Assembly: GCA_029224465.1 (NCBI GenBank)
Contig: JAQXUQ010000029.1
Span: 1-32,810, forward strand
Reading direction: 5' to 3'
DNA: 32,810 bases
Source of the DNA: Bacillota bacterium
GTDB lineage: Bacteria; Bacillota; Clostridia; Lachnospirales; Lachnospiraceae
A program made the translations under genes and the position numbers. This document shows, one piece after another, positions 25,329 through 32,810 of the stretch. Position 1 is the first letter of the stretch. Every line of letters starts with the position of its first letter. A model generated the notes under the pieces. It was not told the origin of the DNA and searched no databases. It saw only the letters and a program-made list of their open reading frames with translations.

Positions 25329-26558
25329 ATGAACTACGAAGAGGCAAAACAAAAGCTATGCGCATACGGGCAGGAACATGCCCTGCAGTACTGGGACGAG
25401 CTTTCCGAGACGGAGCGGCAGAACCTGCTCCGTCAGATTGAGGCGCTGGACTTTTCCCCGATTCACTTTGTAAAGGACAGAGGGGAGCTCCCTGCGAAGG
25501 GGGCCATCAGCCCGCTGAAGGCCATGGAACTTCCCGAAATTGAAGACCGCAGAGAAGAGCTTATGGAAACCGGCCTGCAGGCGATCCGCGAAGGCAGGGT
25601 CGGCGCGGTGCTTCTTGCAGGCGGCATGGGCACGAGACTTGGCAGCGACAATCCCAAGTGCATGTATGATATCGGCATCACGAGACATGTCTATATCATG
25701 CAGCGGCTCATCGAGAATCTGATGGACGTTGTCCGCGCAGCGGACGGCACGTTCGTTCCGCTTTTTATCATGACCAGCGAGAAGAATCATGAAGCGACGA
25801 CCGGGTTTATGAAGGAACATAATTATTTCGGTTATGATCCTTCGAAGGTCTGGTTCTTCCGTCAGGATATGGCGCCGGCGACCGATTATAACGGAAAGGT
25901 CTATATGGAAGCGAAGGACCGCATCGCTTCCTCGCCGAACGGCAACGGCGGCTGGTTTGCCTCGATGGCAAAAGCGGGACTGCTGGATACGCTGCATGAT
26001 CTCGGGATCGAGTGGCTGAACTGTTTTTCCGTAGACAACGTACTGCAGAGGATCGCGGACCCTGTCTTTATCGGCGCAACGATCAGGAGCGGATGCGCTT
26101 CGGGCTCCAAGGTAGTCCGCAAGGCTGCGCCGGACGAGAAGGTCGGCGTGATGTGCCTTGAAGACGGCTGCCCTTCGATCATCGAATATTACGATATGAC
26201 ACCGGAGCTTTTAAACGCGAAGGACGACGCCGGAAATCCCGCGTACAACTTCGGCGTAATTCTGAATTATCTTCTTCGGGAGAAGGATCTTGAAAAGATC
26301 ATGAACGAGAAGCTGACGCTGCACATCGTCGAGAAGAAGATTCCGTATATGGCGCAGGACGGTACGTTTGTCAAACCGCAGGCGCCCAACGGCTATAAGT
26401 TCGAGCTCCTGATTCTCGATATGATCAGACACATGGGCTCCTGCCTGCCGTTTGAGGTCAGGAGAAACTGTGAATTCGCACCGATCAAGAACAAAGAGGG
26501 CGTTGATTCCGTAGAAACTGCGAGAGAGCTCTGCCGGGAGAACGGCATCGAACTCTGA
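25329..26558 (+). CDS. UDP-sugar pyrophosphorylase (eukaryotic UAP/UDPGP type)
   Basis: This 409-residue nucleotidyltransferase belongs to the UDPGP family. LAGGMGTRLGSDNPK (96-110) is the nucleotide-binding loop with its Lys and most resembles UDP-GlcNAc pyrophosphorylase of the eukaryotic type (UAP1). Further family blocks are FRQDMAPATD, NCFSVDNVLQ and YKFELLILDM. It makes a UDP-sugar from UTP and a sugar-1-phosphate; UDP-GlcNAc or UDP-GalNAc is likeliest, UDP-Glc also possible. The ATG has GAGGCGG upstream, 18 nt after trpS. galE follows after 32 nt, suggesting a nucleotide-sugar supply pair. Confidence 0.85.
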   Translation: MNYEEAKQKLCAYGQEHALQYWDELSETERQNLLRQIEALDFSPIHFVKDRGELPAKGAISPLKAMELPEIEDRREELMETGLQAIREGRVGAVLLAGGMGTRLGSDNPKCMYDIGITRHVYIMQRLIENLMDVVRAADGTFVPLFIMTSEKNHEATTGFMKEHNYFGYDPSKVWFFRQDMAPATDYNGKVYMEAKDRIASSPNGNGGWFASMAKAGLLDTLHDLGIEWLNCFSVDNVLQRIADPVFIGATIRSGCASGSKVVRKAAPDEKVGVMCLEDGCPSIIEYYDMTPELLNAKDDAGNPAYNFGVILNYLLREKDLEKIMNEKLTLHIVEKKIPYMAQDGTFVKPQAPNGYKFELLILDMIRHMGSCLPFEVRRNCEFAPIKNKEGVDSVETARELCRENGIEL

Positions 26559-26590
26559 TTGCGGCAAACATACAAGGGAGGACAAAAGAC

Positions 26591-27607
26591 ATGAAAATTC
26601 TTGTTACCGGCGGCGCCGGCTTTATCGGAAGCCATACCGTGATCGAGCTGCAGAACGCGGGACATGAACCGGTCATACTGGACAACCTGTACAACGCGAG
26701 CCCGAAGGTGATCGGCAGAATCGAGGCCATCACCGGGAAGAAGGTCCCGTTCTATGAAGCGGATATCCGGGACAGGGAAGCACTGAACCGTGTCTTTGAC
26801 GCGGAGAAACCGGACGCGGTTATTCATTTCGCAGGCCTCAAGGCAGTCGGCGAATCCGTGCACAAGCCGTGGGAATACTACGACAACAATATCACCGGCA
26901 CGCTGACACTCCTGGATGTCATGAGAAAACATAACTGCAAGAACATCATTTTCTCATCCTCCGCGACCGTCTATGGCGATCCCGCGTTTGTACCGATTAC
27001 CGAAGAGTGCCCGAAGGGAACCTGCACGAATCCTTACGGCTGGACAAAATGGATGCTCGAGCAGATCCTGACCGATATGCACACTGCGGATCCGGAGTGG
27101 AACGTTATCCTGCTCCGCTATTTTAACCCGATCGGCGCGCACCCGTCAGGAACCATGGGCGAGAACCCGAACGGTATCCCGAACAACCTGATGCCGTATA
27201 TCACGCAGGTTGCAGTCGGCAAGCTTGAGAAGCTCCATGTCTTCGGCAACGACTACGACACACCGGACGGCACCGGTGTCCGCGATTACATTCACGTAGT
27301 CGATCTTGCGAAAGGACATGTCTGTGCGCTGAAGAAGCTCGCGCCCGGCAGCGGCGTCAGCATTTACAACCTCGGCACCGGACACGGATACAGTGTCCTT
27401 GATATTGTTCACAATTTCGAGGAAGCGACAGGGAAGAAGATTCCGTATGTCATTGACCCGCGCAGAGCCGGCGACATCGCAACCTGCTACTGCTCCGCGG
27501 AGAAGGCGCACAGGGATCTCGGCTGGACCGCGCAGTACGGAATCCGCGAAATGTGCGAGGATTCCTGGCGCTGGCAGAGTATGAATCCGAACGGATATGA
27601 TGACTGA
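26591..27607 (+). CDS. galE: UDP-glucose 4-epimerase
   Basis: A 338-residue GalE with all family hallmarks: GGAGFIGSH (7-15), AGLKAVGES (81-89), the catalytic SSSATVYG (122-129) and Tyr149/Lys153 in YGWTK, at the same numbering as the E. coli enzyme. It interconverts UDP-glucose and UDP-galactose and may also act on the N-acetylated forms. GGGAGG precedes the ATG. Its stop overlaps the start of the next gene by 11 nt. It is a different subfamily from the epimerase at 364 (WbpP type). Confidence 0.95.
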   Translation: MKILVTGGAGFIGSHTVIELQNAGHEPVILDNLYNASPKVIGRIEAITGKKVPFYEADIRDREALNRVFDAEKPDAVIHFAGLKAVGESVHKPWEYYDNNITGTLTLLDVMRKHNCKNIIFSSSATVYGDPAFVPITEECPKGTCTNPYGWTKWMLEQILTDMHTADPEWNVILLRYFNPIGAHPSGTMGENPNGIPNNLMPYITQVAVGKLEKLHVFGNDYDTPDGTGVRDYIHVVDLAKGHVCALKKLAPGSGVSIYNLGTGHGYSVLDIVHNFEEATGKKIPYVIDPRRAGDIATCYCSAEKAHRDLGWTAQYGIREMCEDSWRWQSMNPNGYDD

Positions 27608-28901
27608 TCTGGCAGGAAGAATAAGATATGCAGCCGCTGCGGCAATCCTTTCCGGGATTGTCTGCAGCGGCTGCGGCGTTTTACCGGAGGGGACATTGCC
27701 TTCGCTGCCTTTTGCGGCGGAGAAGAGCGGCCCGGCGGCTGCCGGGGCAGCAGGGGACAGCGCGGGCGACGCCGGAAAAGCGGCGGACAGCGAAGGAGCC
27801 TCTGCGGCGGCGGACAGCGAAGCAGTCTTCGGGACGGAAGAGGCAGGACAGAATGCCGGCGGCGAAGCCTCTGTGCTGGCGCCCGCGCCTTCCTATGAAG
27901 CGGAGGCACTCTCCGACGGCTCTTCGACGTACGGTTATCACCTGTTAACTGCAGAGGGGCAGAAGATCTATGACGAGGTGCTCACCGCGGTCAGGGAACG
28001 CAGGACGGTAACGGTATCAACACTTGATAAAAATTTGCTGGATCAGGTTTATGACTGTGTGACGGCGGACCATCCGGAGCTGTTTTACATCAGCGGATAT
28101 ACTTATACAAAGCATTCCGTGATGGACAAACTGCTGAGCATCAGCTTCGAGGGAAATTATGAAATGACGGCGCGGCAGCAGGAAGACGCGCAGAAGATTG
28201 CGGATGATTATACGGCACGCTGTTTTGACGGTCTTCCCGCGGACGCGGACCAGTTTGAAACGGCAAAGTATCTGTTCGACTATATTGTGACCCATACCGA
28301 TTACGATACGGCCGCAAAGGATAATCAGACGATTCTGTCCGTAATGCAAAACGGCAGGAGTGTATGCAGCGGATACGCGAAAAGCTTCCAGTATCTTTTA
28401 AATAAAGCCGGCATTCCGTGCACCCTTGTGACCGGGACAGCCTTCGGATCTGCGCATGCATGGAATCTCGCGCTGCTGGACGGGGATTATTATTATTTTG
28501 ATGTTACGTTTGGCGATGCCTCTTATCCGGGCAGTGATGTAAAGCGCAAGGTGATCGGATATGAATATTTCGGCGTGACAAGTGAGGAAAGCGAAAGAAC
28601 GCATACCGCTGACGGCCGGATTCCGCTTCCGGTCTGCAGGGCGGAAGCGGACAACTACTATGTACACGAAAACGCGCGGCTGCAAACCTATGACAGGCAG
28701 AGGATTGCGGAGCTCGCGCGGAAAGCCGCTGCAGAAGACTCCGGTATCCTGCGGCTGCAGGCAGCCACCGCGCCGTTATATGACGAGCTGTTAGATCAGC
28801 TGATCGGACAGCAGCAGATTTATGATTTTCTGCCGGGCGTCCGGAGCCTGAATTATATCCGGGACAAGGATATGCGTACGCTGACGTTCTGTTATGAATA
28901 G
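27597..28901 (+). CDS. Transglutaminase-like probable lipoprotein
   Basis: The 434-residue protein starts with a short signal-like segment (AAAAAILSGIV) ending in CSGC at residues 23-26. Cys26 is a possible lipid-attachment site, although the residue at -3 is Cys instead of the usual Leu, so lipidation is uncertain. Residues about 41-95 are a Gly/Ala/Asp/Glu-rich linker. A transglutaminase-like core follows with the likely triad Cys257 (VCSGYAKSFQ), His287 (AHAWN) and Asp302 (FDVTFGD). Such proteins act outside the membrane as cysteine peptidases or crosslinkers; the target is unknown. Two adjacent ATGs (27597, 27600) are possible starts, and the ribosome binding site is weak, fitting coupling to galE. 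The 3' end overlaps hflX tail to tail by 10 bp. Confidence 0.82.
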   Translation: MMTDLAGRIRYAAAAAILSGIVCSGCGVLPEGTLPSLPFAAEKSGPAAAGAAGDSAGDAGKAADSEGASAAADSEAVFGTEEAGQNAGGEASVLAPAPSYEAEALSDGSSTYGYHLLTAEGQKIYDEVLTAVRERRTVTVSTLDKNLLDQVYDCVTADHPELFYISGYTYTKHSVMDKLLSISFEGNYEMTARQQEDAQKIADDYTARCFDGLPADADQFETAKYLFDYIVTHTDYDTAAKDNQTILSVMQNGRSVCSGYAKSFQYLLNKAGIPCTLVTGTAFGSAHAWNLALLDGDYYYFDVTFGDASYPGSDVKRKVIGYEYFGVTSEESERTHTADGRIPLPVCRAEADNYYVHENARLQTYDRQRIAELARKAAAEDSGILRLQAATAPLYDELLDQLIGQQQIYDFLPGVRSLNYIRDKDMRTLTFCYE

Positions 28902-30181
28902 GAAAAACGCGCCAGTCTTGCCGCGTCCTTCCGGGACAGGCGCAGACGGATCCGAATTCCTTCCGGCAGGTATTCCTCCGTAGTGTCAGGGTAAGCCTCC
29001 TTTAAATCGTGGAGAACCGAACCCTCCGGATAAGGAATCAGAAGCGTTTTTTCCACATACTGCATCTGTATGATCTGATCAATGCGTTCCAGGAGAATAT
29101 CTATGCCGATGCCTTTTCCGGCTGCCATCCAGATATGGTCCGCGTGGAAAACGGGAATCCGGACATCTTCCCGCAGGTCGGCTTTGTTATAAACATACAG
29201 AACCGGAATGCCGGCGGCATCGATGTCCTCCAGCGTTTTTCTGGTAACCCGGATCTGCTGTTCGTAATCTTCGTCCGAACAGTCAACGACTTCCAGCAGA
29301 AGATCGCTGTAACGGACTTCTTCGAGTGTCGAGCGGAATGCCTTCACAAGAGGGTGTGGCAGATCGCTGATAAAGCCGACTGTATCGGACAGCAGAAAAG
29401 GCTGGTGACCTGGGATCCGGATTTTGCGGACCGAAGTGTCGAGCGTCGCGAACAGCATATCCTTCGCGAGCACTTTTTTATCTGCGGCGCCCTGCTCCGC
29501 TTTGTCTAAAAGCGCGTTCATCAGTGTGGATTTGCCGGCATTTGTATAACCGACCAGCGAAACCAGAGGAAGTCCGGAAGCAGTTCTGGCGTTTCTCTGC
29601 GTCTGCCGTTCCCTGCTGACTTCCTTTAATCTTGCGTTTACGACTTCGAGCTGATGCTCGATATGGCGGCGGTCCAGCTCGAGCTTTTCTTCTCCCGCGC
29701 CTTTATTCGAGAGCCTTCTGGAGCCCCCACCCTGCCGGCCGAGGTTTCTGCGCATGCCGACAAGCCGCGGCAGCATATATTGCAGCCGCGCGGATTCAAC
29801 CTGCAGGCGGGCCTCTCTGGTGCGGGCGCGCGAGGCAAAGATCTGCAGGATAATACCGGTCCTGTCCAGTACCTCCGTATCAAAGACCTTCTCGAGGTTA
29901 CGCACCTGCATCGGCGTCAGCGCTTCATTAAAGATGACAAGATCCGCGCTGCATTCTTCGATGGTCAGCAGAACTTCGTGTACCTTGCCGCTGCCGATGA
30001 GAGTCGCGCGGGTCACATCCGGCGTATTCTGCACGATGGAAGCGGCGGGCTCAATGCCGCAGGCTTTCGCCAGTTCGGCCAGCTCATGCATGGAGTTCTC
30101 ATAGCGCTGCGCGCTGCTGCCGGTATTGAGTCCGACGAGAACGGCGCGGGGAAGTTTCTCCGGCTTTTGCAGTTCGATCAT
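28892..30181 (-). CDS. hflX: Ribosome-associated GTPase HflX
   Basis: This 429-residue GTPase has the HflX N-terminal domain (AVLVGLNTG start, VIFNEALTPMQVRNLE), the long helical linker with GMRRNLGRQGGGSRR, and the G domain: GYTNAGKST (G1), DTVGFI (G3) and NKAD (G4). HflX splits or rescues stalled ribosomes. An in-frame ATG lies 18 nt upstream at 30199, but GGAGGT (complement of 30186-30191) sits 4 nt before the ATG at 30181, so the shorter form is preferred. The 3' end overlaps the transglutaminase gene on the other strand. The gene diverges from the GNAT gene with fewer than 50 bp between starts. Confidence 0.95.
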   Translation of the reverse strand: MIELQKPEKLPRAVLVGLNTGSSAQRYENSMHELAELAKACGIEPAASIVQNTPDVTRATLIGSGKVHEVLLTIEECSADLVIFNEALTPMQVRNLEKVFDTEVLDRTGIILQIFASRARTREARLQVESARLQYMLPRLVGMRRNLGRQGGGSRRLSNKGAGEEKLELDRRHIEHQLEVVNARLKEVSRERQTQRNARTASGLPLVSLVGYTNAGKSTLMNALLDKAEQGAADKKVLAKDMLFATLDTSVRKIRIPGHQPFLLSDTVGFISDLPHPLVKAFRSTLEEVRYSDLLLEVVDCSDEDYEQQIRVTRKTLEDIDAAGIPVLYVYNKADLREDVRIPVFHADHIWMAAGKGIGIDILLERIDQIIQMQYVEKTLLIPYPEGSVLHDLKEAYPDTTEEYLPEGIRIRLRLSRKDAARLARFSYS

Positions 30182-30228
30182 AGATACCTCCGGTTTCATA
30201 AATCAATTACCAACGAAAGGATAAAACA

Positions 30229-30759
30229 ATGTATATCAGAAAATCAACACCGGATGATCTTCCGGAGATCCTCTCGATTTACGCACATGCCCGCGCGTTT
30301 ATGAAGGCGCATGGAAATCCGGACCAGTGGGGCGACATCTGGCCGCCCAAAGACCTGATCCGCAGAGACATCAGCGAGGGAACCGGCCGCGTCTGCATCG
30401 GGGATGACGGCAGGATCTGTGCTGTTTTTTACTATAATTTCGGAGATCATATCGACCCATGCTATGACAGAATTTATGACGGCGCATGGCGTAATGATTC
30501 TCCGTACGGTGTCGTGCACAGGATCGCTTCCGCGGGAACGCAGAAGGGCGCCGGATCTTTCTGCATCCGCTGGGGCTATGAACAGTCCGGAAGGCATTTG
30601 CGCATGGATACGCACAGGGATAACAAAGTCATGCAGTCCTGCCTTGCGGGACTTGGCTTTGTACGGTGCGGTACGATTTATGTCACAGAGGACGACGCGC
30701 CACGCATCGCTTACGAGAAATGGGAACCGGCTGCAAGTTCACATAACCCACAACATTAA
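30229..30759 (+). CDS. GNAT-family N-acetyltransferase
   Basis: This is a 176-residue protein of GNAT type. MYIRKSTPDDLPEILSIYAHA is the usual first strand and helix. A middle region ends in QKGAGSFCIRW where the acetyl-CoA pyrophosphate loop is expected, and HRDNKVMQSCLAGLGF near the C-terminus is a common family block. It transfers an acetyl group from acetyl-CoA to an unknown amine. AAAGGAT precedes the ATG. Divergent from hflX, so both promoters must overlap coding sequence. Confidence 0.88.
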   Translation: MYIRKSTPDDLPEILSIYAHARAFMKAHGNPDQWGDIWPPKDLIRRDISEGTGRVCIGDDGRICAVFYYNFGDHIDPCYDRIYDGAWRNDSPYGVVHRIASAGTQKGAGSFCIRWGYEQSGRHLRMDTHRDNKVMQSCLAGLGFVRCGTIYVTEDDAPRIAYEKWEPAASSHNPQH

Positions 30760-30826
30760 GACACAAAGCGAACACAATCACCATCTATACTCATAATTGT
30801 CCGAAAGGATATACAGCGAATACAGT
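30749..30826 (+). promoter_or_regulatory. Candidate htrA promoter and operator region
   Basis: Two weak promoter choices are visible. TATACT at 30786-30791 is a good -10 without a clear -35. TTGTCC (30797-30802), 18 bp, then TACAGT (30821-30826) matches 4 of 6 bases in each box. Just upstream, ACACAA occurs at 30761-30766 and 30772-30777, exactly 11 bp apart, with a related CACAAC at 30749-30754. Direct repeats of one helical turn are the usual target form of OmpR-type response regulators, which control htrA in several Firmicutes. Confidence 0.35.
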
Positions 30827-30864
30827 ATCATTTGAACATAGAGAAGAAAGGATGGCACGCAGAT

Positions 30865-32586
30865 ATGGCAGACGAGTTCAACAGGGAGAACGGCGGATAT
30901 TCAGACGGATCCGCGTTCCAGCATAATCAGGGCAGCGCGAACGAAAACGCGGGAACCGGCAACGGCTCTTACAATTATAATCAGGGAGAATACCATAACA
31001 CGTATTCGAATGCGTACGGCTCCAATCAGGCGCACGGGAACGCTTCGAACGGTTACGGACAGAACAACAACGGCGGCGCGGGAAACAACCGTCCGAAGAA
31101 AGGCAAAGGAAAGGCCGGTAAGGCAGCTTTTGCGATTCTTCTCGCGGTGATCGTCGGCGCGAGCGCAGGCGTCGGCGCGTGGGGCATCAATAAGGTTGCA
31201 GGAAACCAGAACGGGAAGAACGAAGCCTCCGCAAATCTGCAGATTGATCCGGAAGACGGCAAACAGGAGCAGTCATCCGGGGATACGCAGAACTCCGGAA
31301 CGGACGACAGCAGCGCGCAGAACAGCGAAAAGAGCGGATCCGGAAGCAGCGCCCAGCTTTCGATGAACGATTCCCAGGCGGTTGTAACAGACGTATCGAA
31401 GGTCGTGGAGAAGGTGATGCCTTCCATGGTCTCCGTCTATAACAACTTCACACAGACAAGACAGGATTTCTTCGGTCAGACCTATTCCCAGCAGTCGCAG
31501 GCGACCGGTTCCGGCATCATTATCGGCAAAACAGACACCGAGCTGCTCATCGTCACGAACAATCACGTAGTCGCGGACGCGGATTCGCTGCAGGTGCAGT
31601 TCCAGGATGAAAATACGGCGGACGCCAGCATCAAGGGAACCGATGAGACAAATGACCTGGCGGTCATCGCGGTCAAGCTCTCGGATATCAAAGATGACAC
31701 AATGAGCAAGATCAGCATTGCGACACTGGGCAATTCCGACAATCTGGTTCTGGGCGAGCCGGTTGTGGCAATCGGTAACGCGCTCGGCTACGGCCAGTCT
31801 GTCACTACCGGTGTTGTCAGCGCTCTGAACAGGGAAATCACGCAGGAAAACAATGAAACCGGCACATTTATCCAGACCGACGCGGCGATCAACCCCGGCA
31901 ACTCCGGCGGCGCTCTCGTGGATCTCAACGGCAATGTCATCGGCATCAACTCCAGTAAGATCGGCGGCAGTGCGGTCGAGGGTATGGGCTACGCGATCCC
32001 GATTTCCAAGGCGGAGCCGATCATCGAAAGCCTGATGAATCAGACAACGAAGGAAAAGGTTTCTGAAGACAAGCAGGGCTATCTGGGCATCTCCGGCGTC
32101 AGCGTGACGTCGCAGGTTTCGAGCGCCTACAATATGCCGCAGGGCGTTTATGTCGCGAAGGTCATCTCCGGCACAGGCGCGGCGGATTCCGATCTGCAGA
32201 AAGGCGATATCATTACCGCGATCGAGGGATCAACAGTGCAGTCGCTGGAACAGCTCCAGAAGCAGCTGACGTACTATGAAGCCGGCAGCACGGTGATAAT
32301 CACCGTAAAACGCGCATCCGCCAACGGCGAATACAAGGAACAGGAGATTAAGATCAAGCTGACCGACAAGAAGACGATGGAAGCCGCAAGTGACAGCGAG
32401 GACAGCCAGAACAGCAAGAAGAGCAGTCCCGCGGCACCCGGAAACGGCAATGGCAGTCAGGGAAATTCCGGCAGCGGAAACGGACAGAACGGAAACGGAA
32501 ACAACGGCTCTTCGGGAGATGATTCCGGGGAGGAAGACGATGAAAACGGTTTCTATCAGTTCCCCTGGAGTTTCTTCGGCAACTGA
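30865..32586 (+). CDS. htrA: HtrA/DegP-type membrane-anchored serine protease
   Basis: This 573-residue protein has an Asn/Gly/Gln/Tyr-rich cytosolic head (1-75), a Lys-rich stop (78-86), one membrane helix (about 87-107), a Ser/Gly/Gln-rich linker and a trypsin-like domain. The triad is His234 (TNNHVV), Asp264 (TNDLAV) and Ser347 (GNSGGA). One PDZ domain follows (about 395-485), then an Asn/Gly-rich acidic tail that ends in the aromatic FPWSFFGN. It degrades or refolds damaged exported proteins. AAAGGAT at 30847-30853 supports the ATG at 30865; a longer reading from a TTG at 30832 has no suitable site. Confidence 0.93.
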   Translation: MADEFNRENGGYSDGSAFQHNQGSANENAGTGNGSYNYNQGEYHNTYSNAYGSNQAHGNASNGYGQNNNGGAGNNRPKKGKGKAGKAAFAILLAVIVGASAGVGAWGINKVAGNQNGKNEASANLQIDPEDGKQEQSSGDTQNSGTDDSSAQNSEKSGSGSSAQLSMNDSQAVVTDVSKVVEKVMPSMVSVYNNFTQTRQDFFGQTYSQQSQATGSGIIIGKTDTELLIVTNNHVVADADSLQVQFQDENTADASIKGTDETNDLAVIAVKLSDIKDDTMSKISIATLGNSDNLVLGEPVVAIGNALGYGQSVTTGVVSALNREITQENNETGTFIQTDAAINPGNSGGALVDLNGNVIGINSSKIGGSAVEGMGYAIPISKAEPIIESLMNQTTKEKVSEDKQGYLGISGVSVTSQVSSAYNMPQGVYVAKVISGTGAADSDLQKGDIITAIEGSTVQSLEQLQKQLTYYEAGSTVIITVKRASANGEYKEQEIKIKLTDKKTMEAASDSEDSQNSKKSSPAAPGNGNGSQGNSGSGNGQNGNGNNGSSGDDSGEEDDENGFYQFPWSFFGN

Positions 32587-32639
32587 TCATCTTTGAATGA
32601 CGGGAACCTTGCAATACGGAAATCCATAAATACATAATA

Positions 32640-32810
32640 AACACCGCCCGGCGGCGCACGTTTTCTAACCGGTGCAAGTCCGGAGTCCGCCCGGTAGTGG
32701 GAAGGACATAGCTGAAGGCAAGGGTGTCCATCGTGAGGTGGAATCTGAAGGAAGCCGGATTCGGGGAAACTACTAACCCGAGGGCAAACCTCTGGCCTGA
32801 CGTACAGGAA
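32640..32810 (+). mobile_element. Group II intron, 5' part (domain I), cut by the window edge
   Basis: The stretch contains blocks characteristic of domain I RNA in bacterial group II introns: CTAACCGGTGCAAGTCCGG (32665-32683), AGGGTGTCCATCGTGAGGTG (32721-32740), AATCTGAAGGAAGCCGGA (32742-32759) and GGGCAAACCTCTGGCCTGACG (32772-32792, a stem in such introns). The usual GUGYG 5' end was not found, so the left boundary is approximate. The AACACCGCCCGGCGGCG segment at about 32640-32656 could be the first stem of the intron or a terminator remnant of htrA. The reverse transcriptase gene and domains IV-VI would lie beyond the window. Confidence 0.8.

Noticed and set aside
30182-30199. Six extra N-terminal residues for HflX
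   Set aside because: The upstream ATG has no Shine-Dalgarno sequence, whereas GGAGGT lies between it and the second ATG.
32640-32664. Clean rho-independent terminator for htrA
   Set aside because: The CCGC/GCGG stem is short with a 3-nt loop, and the T-run is only four bases and separated from it, so it cannot be told apart from the first stem of the group II intron.

Overview
The window looks like chromosomal DNA from a fairly GC-rich Firmicute, most likely a gut Clostridia/Lachnospiraceae-type bacterium. This rests on Shine-Dalgarno sites of AGGAGG type, ATGA stop/start overlaps, an HtrA with an N/G/Q-rich cytosolic head, a clostridial-type TrpS and a Wzx/Wzy-type surface polysaccharide locus. 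The taxonomic call is inference from sequence style, not from a marker gene.

Layout. 1-363 is non-coding, with an array of imperfect TTGCAA-type repeats followed by a GC-rich stretch and an extended -10 promoter at 293-301. 364-24060 is one uninterrupted plus-strand cluster of 19 genes for a surface polysaccharide (capsule or exopolysaccharide). Most genes are joined by overlaps or very short gaps, and no internal terminator was seen. In order: UDP-HexNAc 4-epimerase, DUF2334 deacetylase-like protein, GT4, TupA-like ATP-grasp, AsnB-type amidotransferase, GT11-GT2 fusion, DUF5672 protein, GT17, GT11-like protein, GT2-Wzy fusion, polyprenyl-phosphate sugar-1-phosphate transferase, GT4, GT4, GT2, GT2, pyruvyltransferase-family protein, Wzx flippase, GH88/105-like hydrolase and GT11. 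A terminator hairpin overlaps the end of the last gene. 24141-28901 holds trpS, a UAP-type UDP-sugar pyrophosphorylase, galE and a transglutaminase-like probable lipoprotein. hflX lies on the minus strand and overlaps the lipoprotein gene tail to tail. A GNAT acetyltransferase and an htrA-type membrane protease follow on the plus strand. The right edge enters the 5' half of a group II intron.

How the genes work together (inference). The sugar-1-phosphate transferase starts a repeat unit on undecaprenyl phosphate. The GT4, GT2, GT17 and GT11 enzymes extend it, Wzx flips it and the membrane half of the GT2-Wzy fusion polymerises it. The TupA-like ATP-grasp, AsnB-type, DUF2334 and pyruvyltransferase-family proteins would decorate it, for example with amides or amino acids, free amines and pyruvyl ketals. 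The epimerase, and the nearby UDP-sugar pyrophosphorylase and GalE, could supply UDP-GlcNAc/GalNAc/Glc/Gal. Genes for GDP-fucose, for chain length control (Wzz) and for a tyrosine kinase/phosphatase are not in the window.

The most unusual content is two glycosyltransferase fusions (GT11-GT2 and GT2-polymerase), a signal-less GH88/105-like hydrolase inside a biosynthesis operon, the amidotransferase/ATP-grasp pair, and recurrent low-complexity insertions in four of the enzymes.
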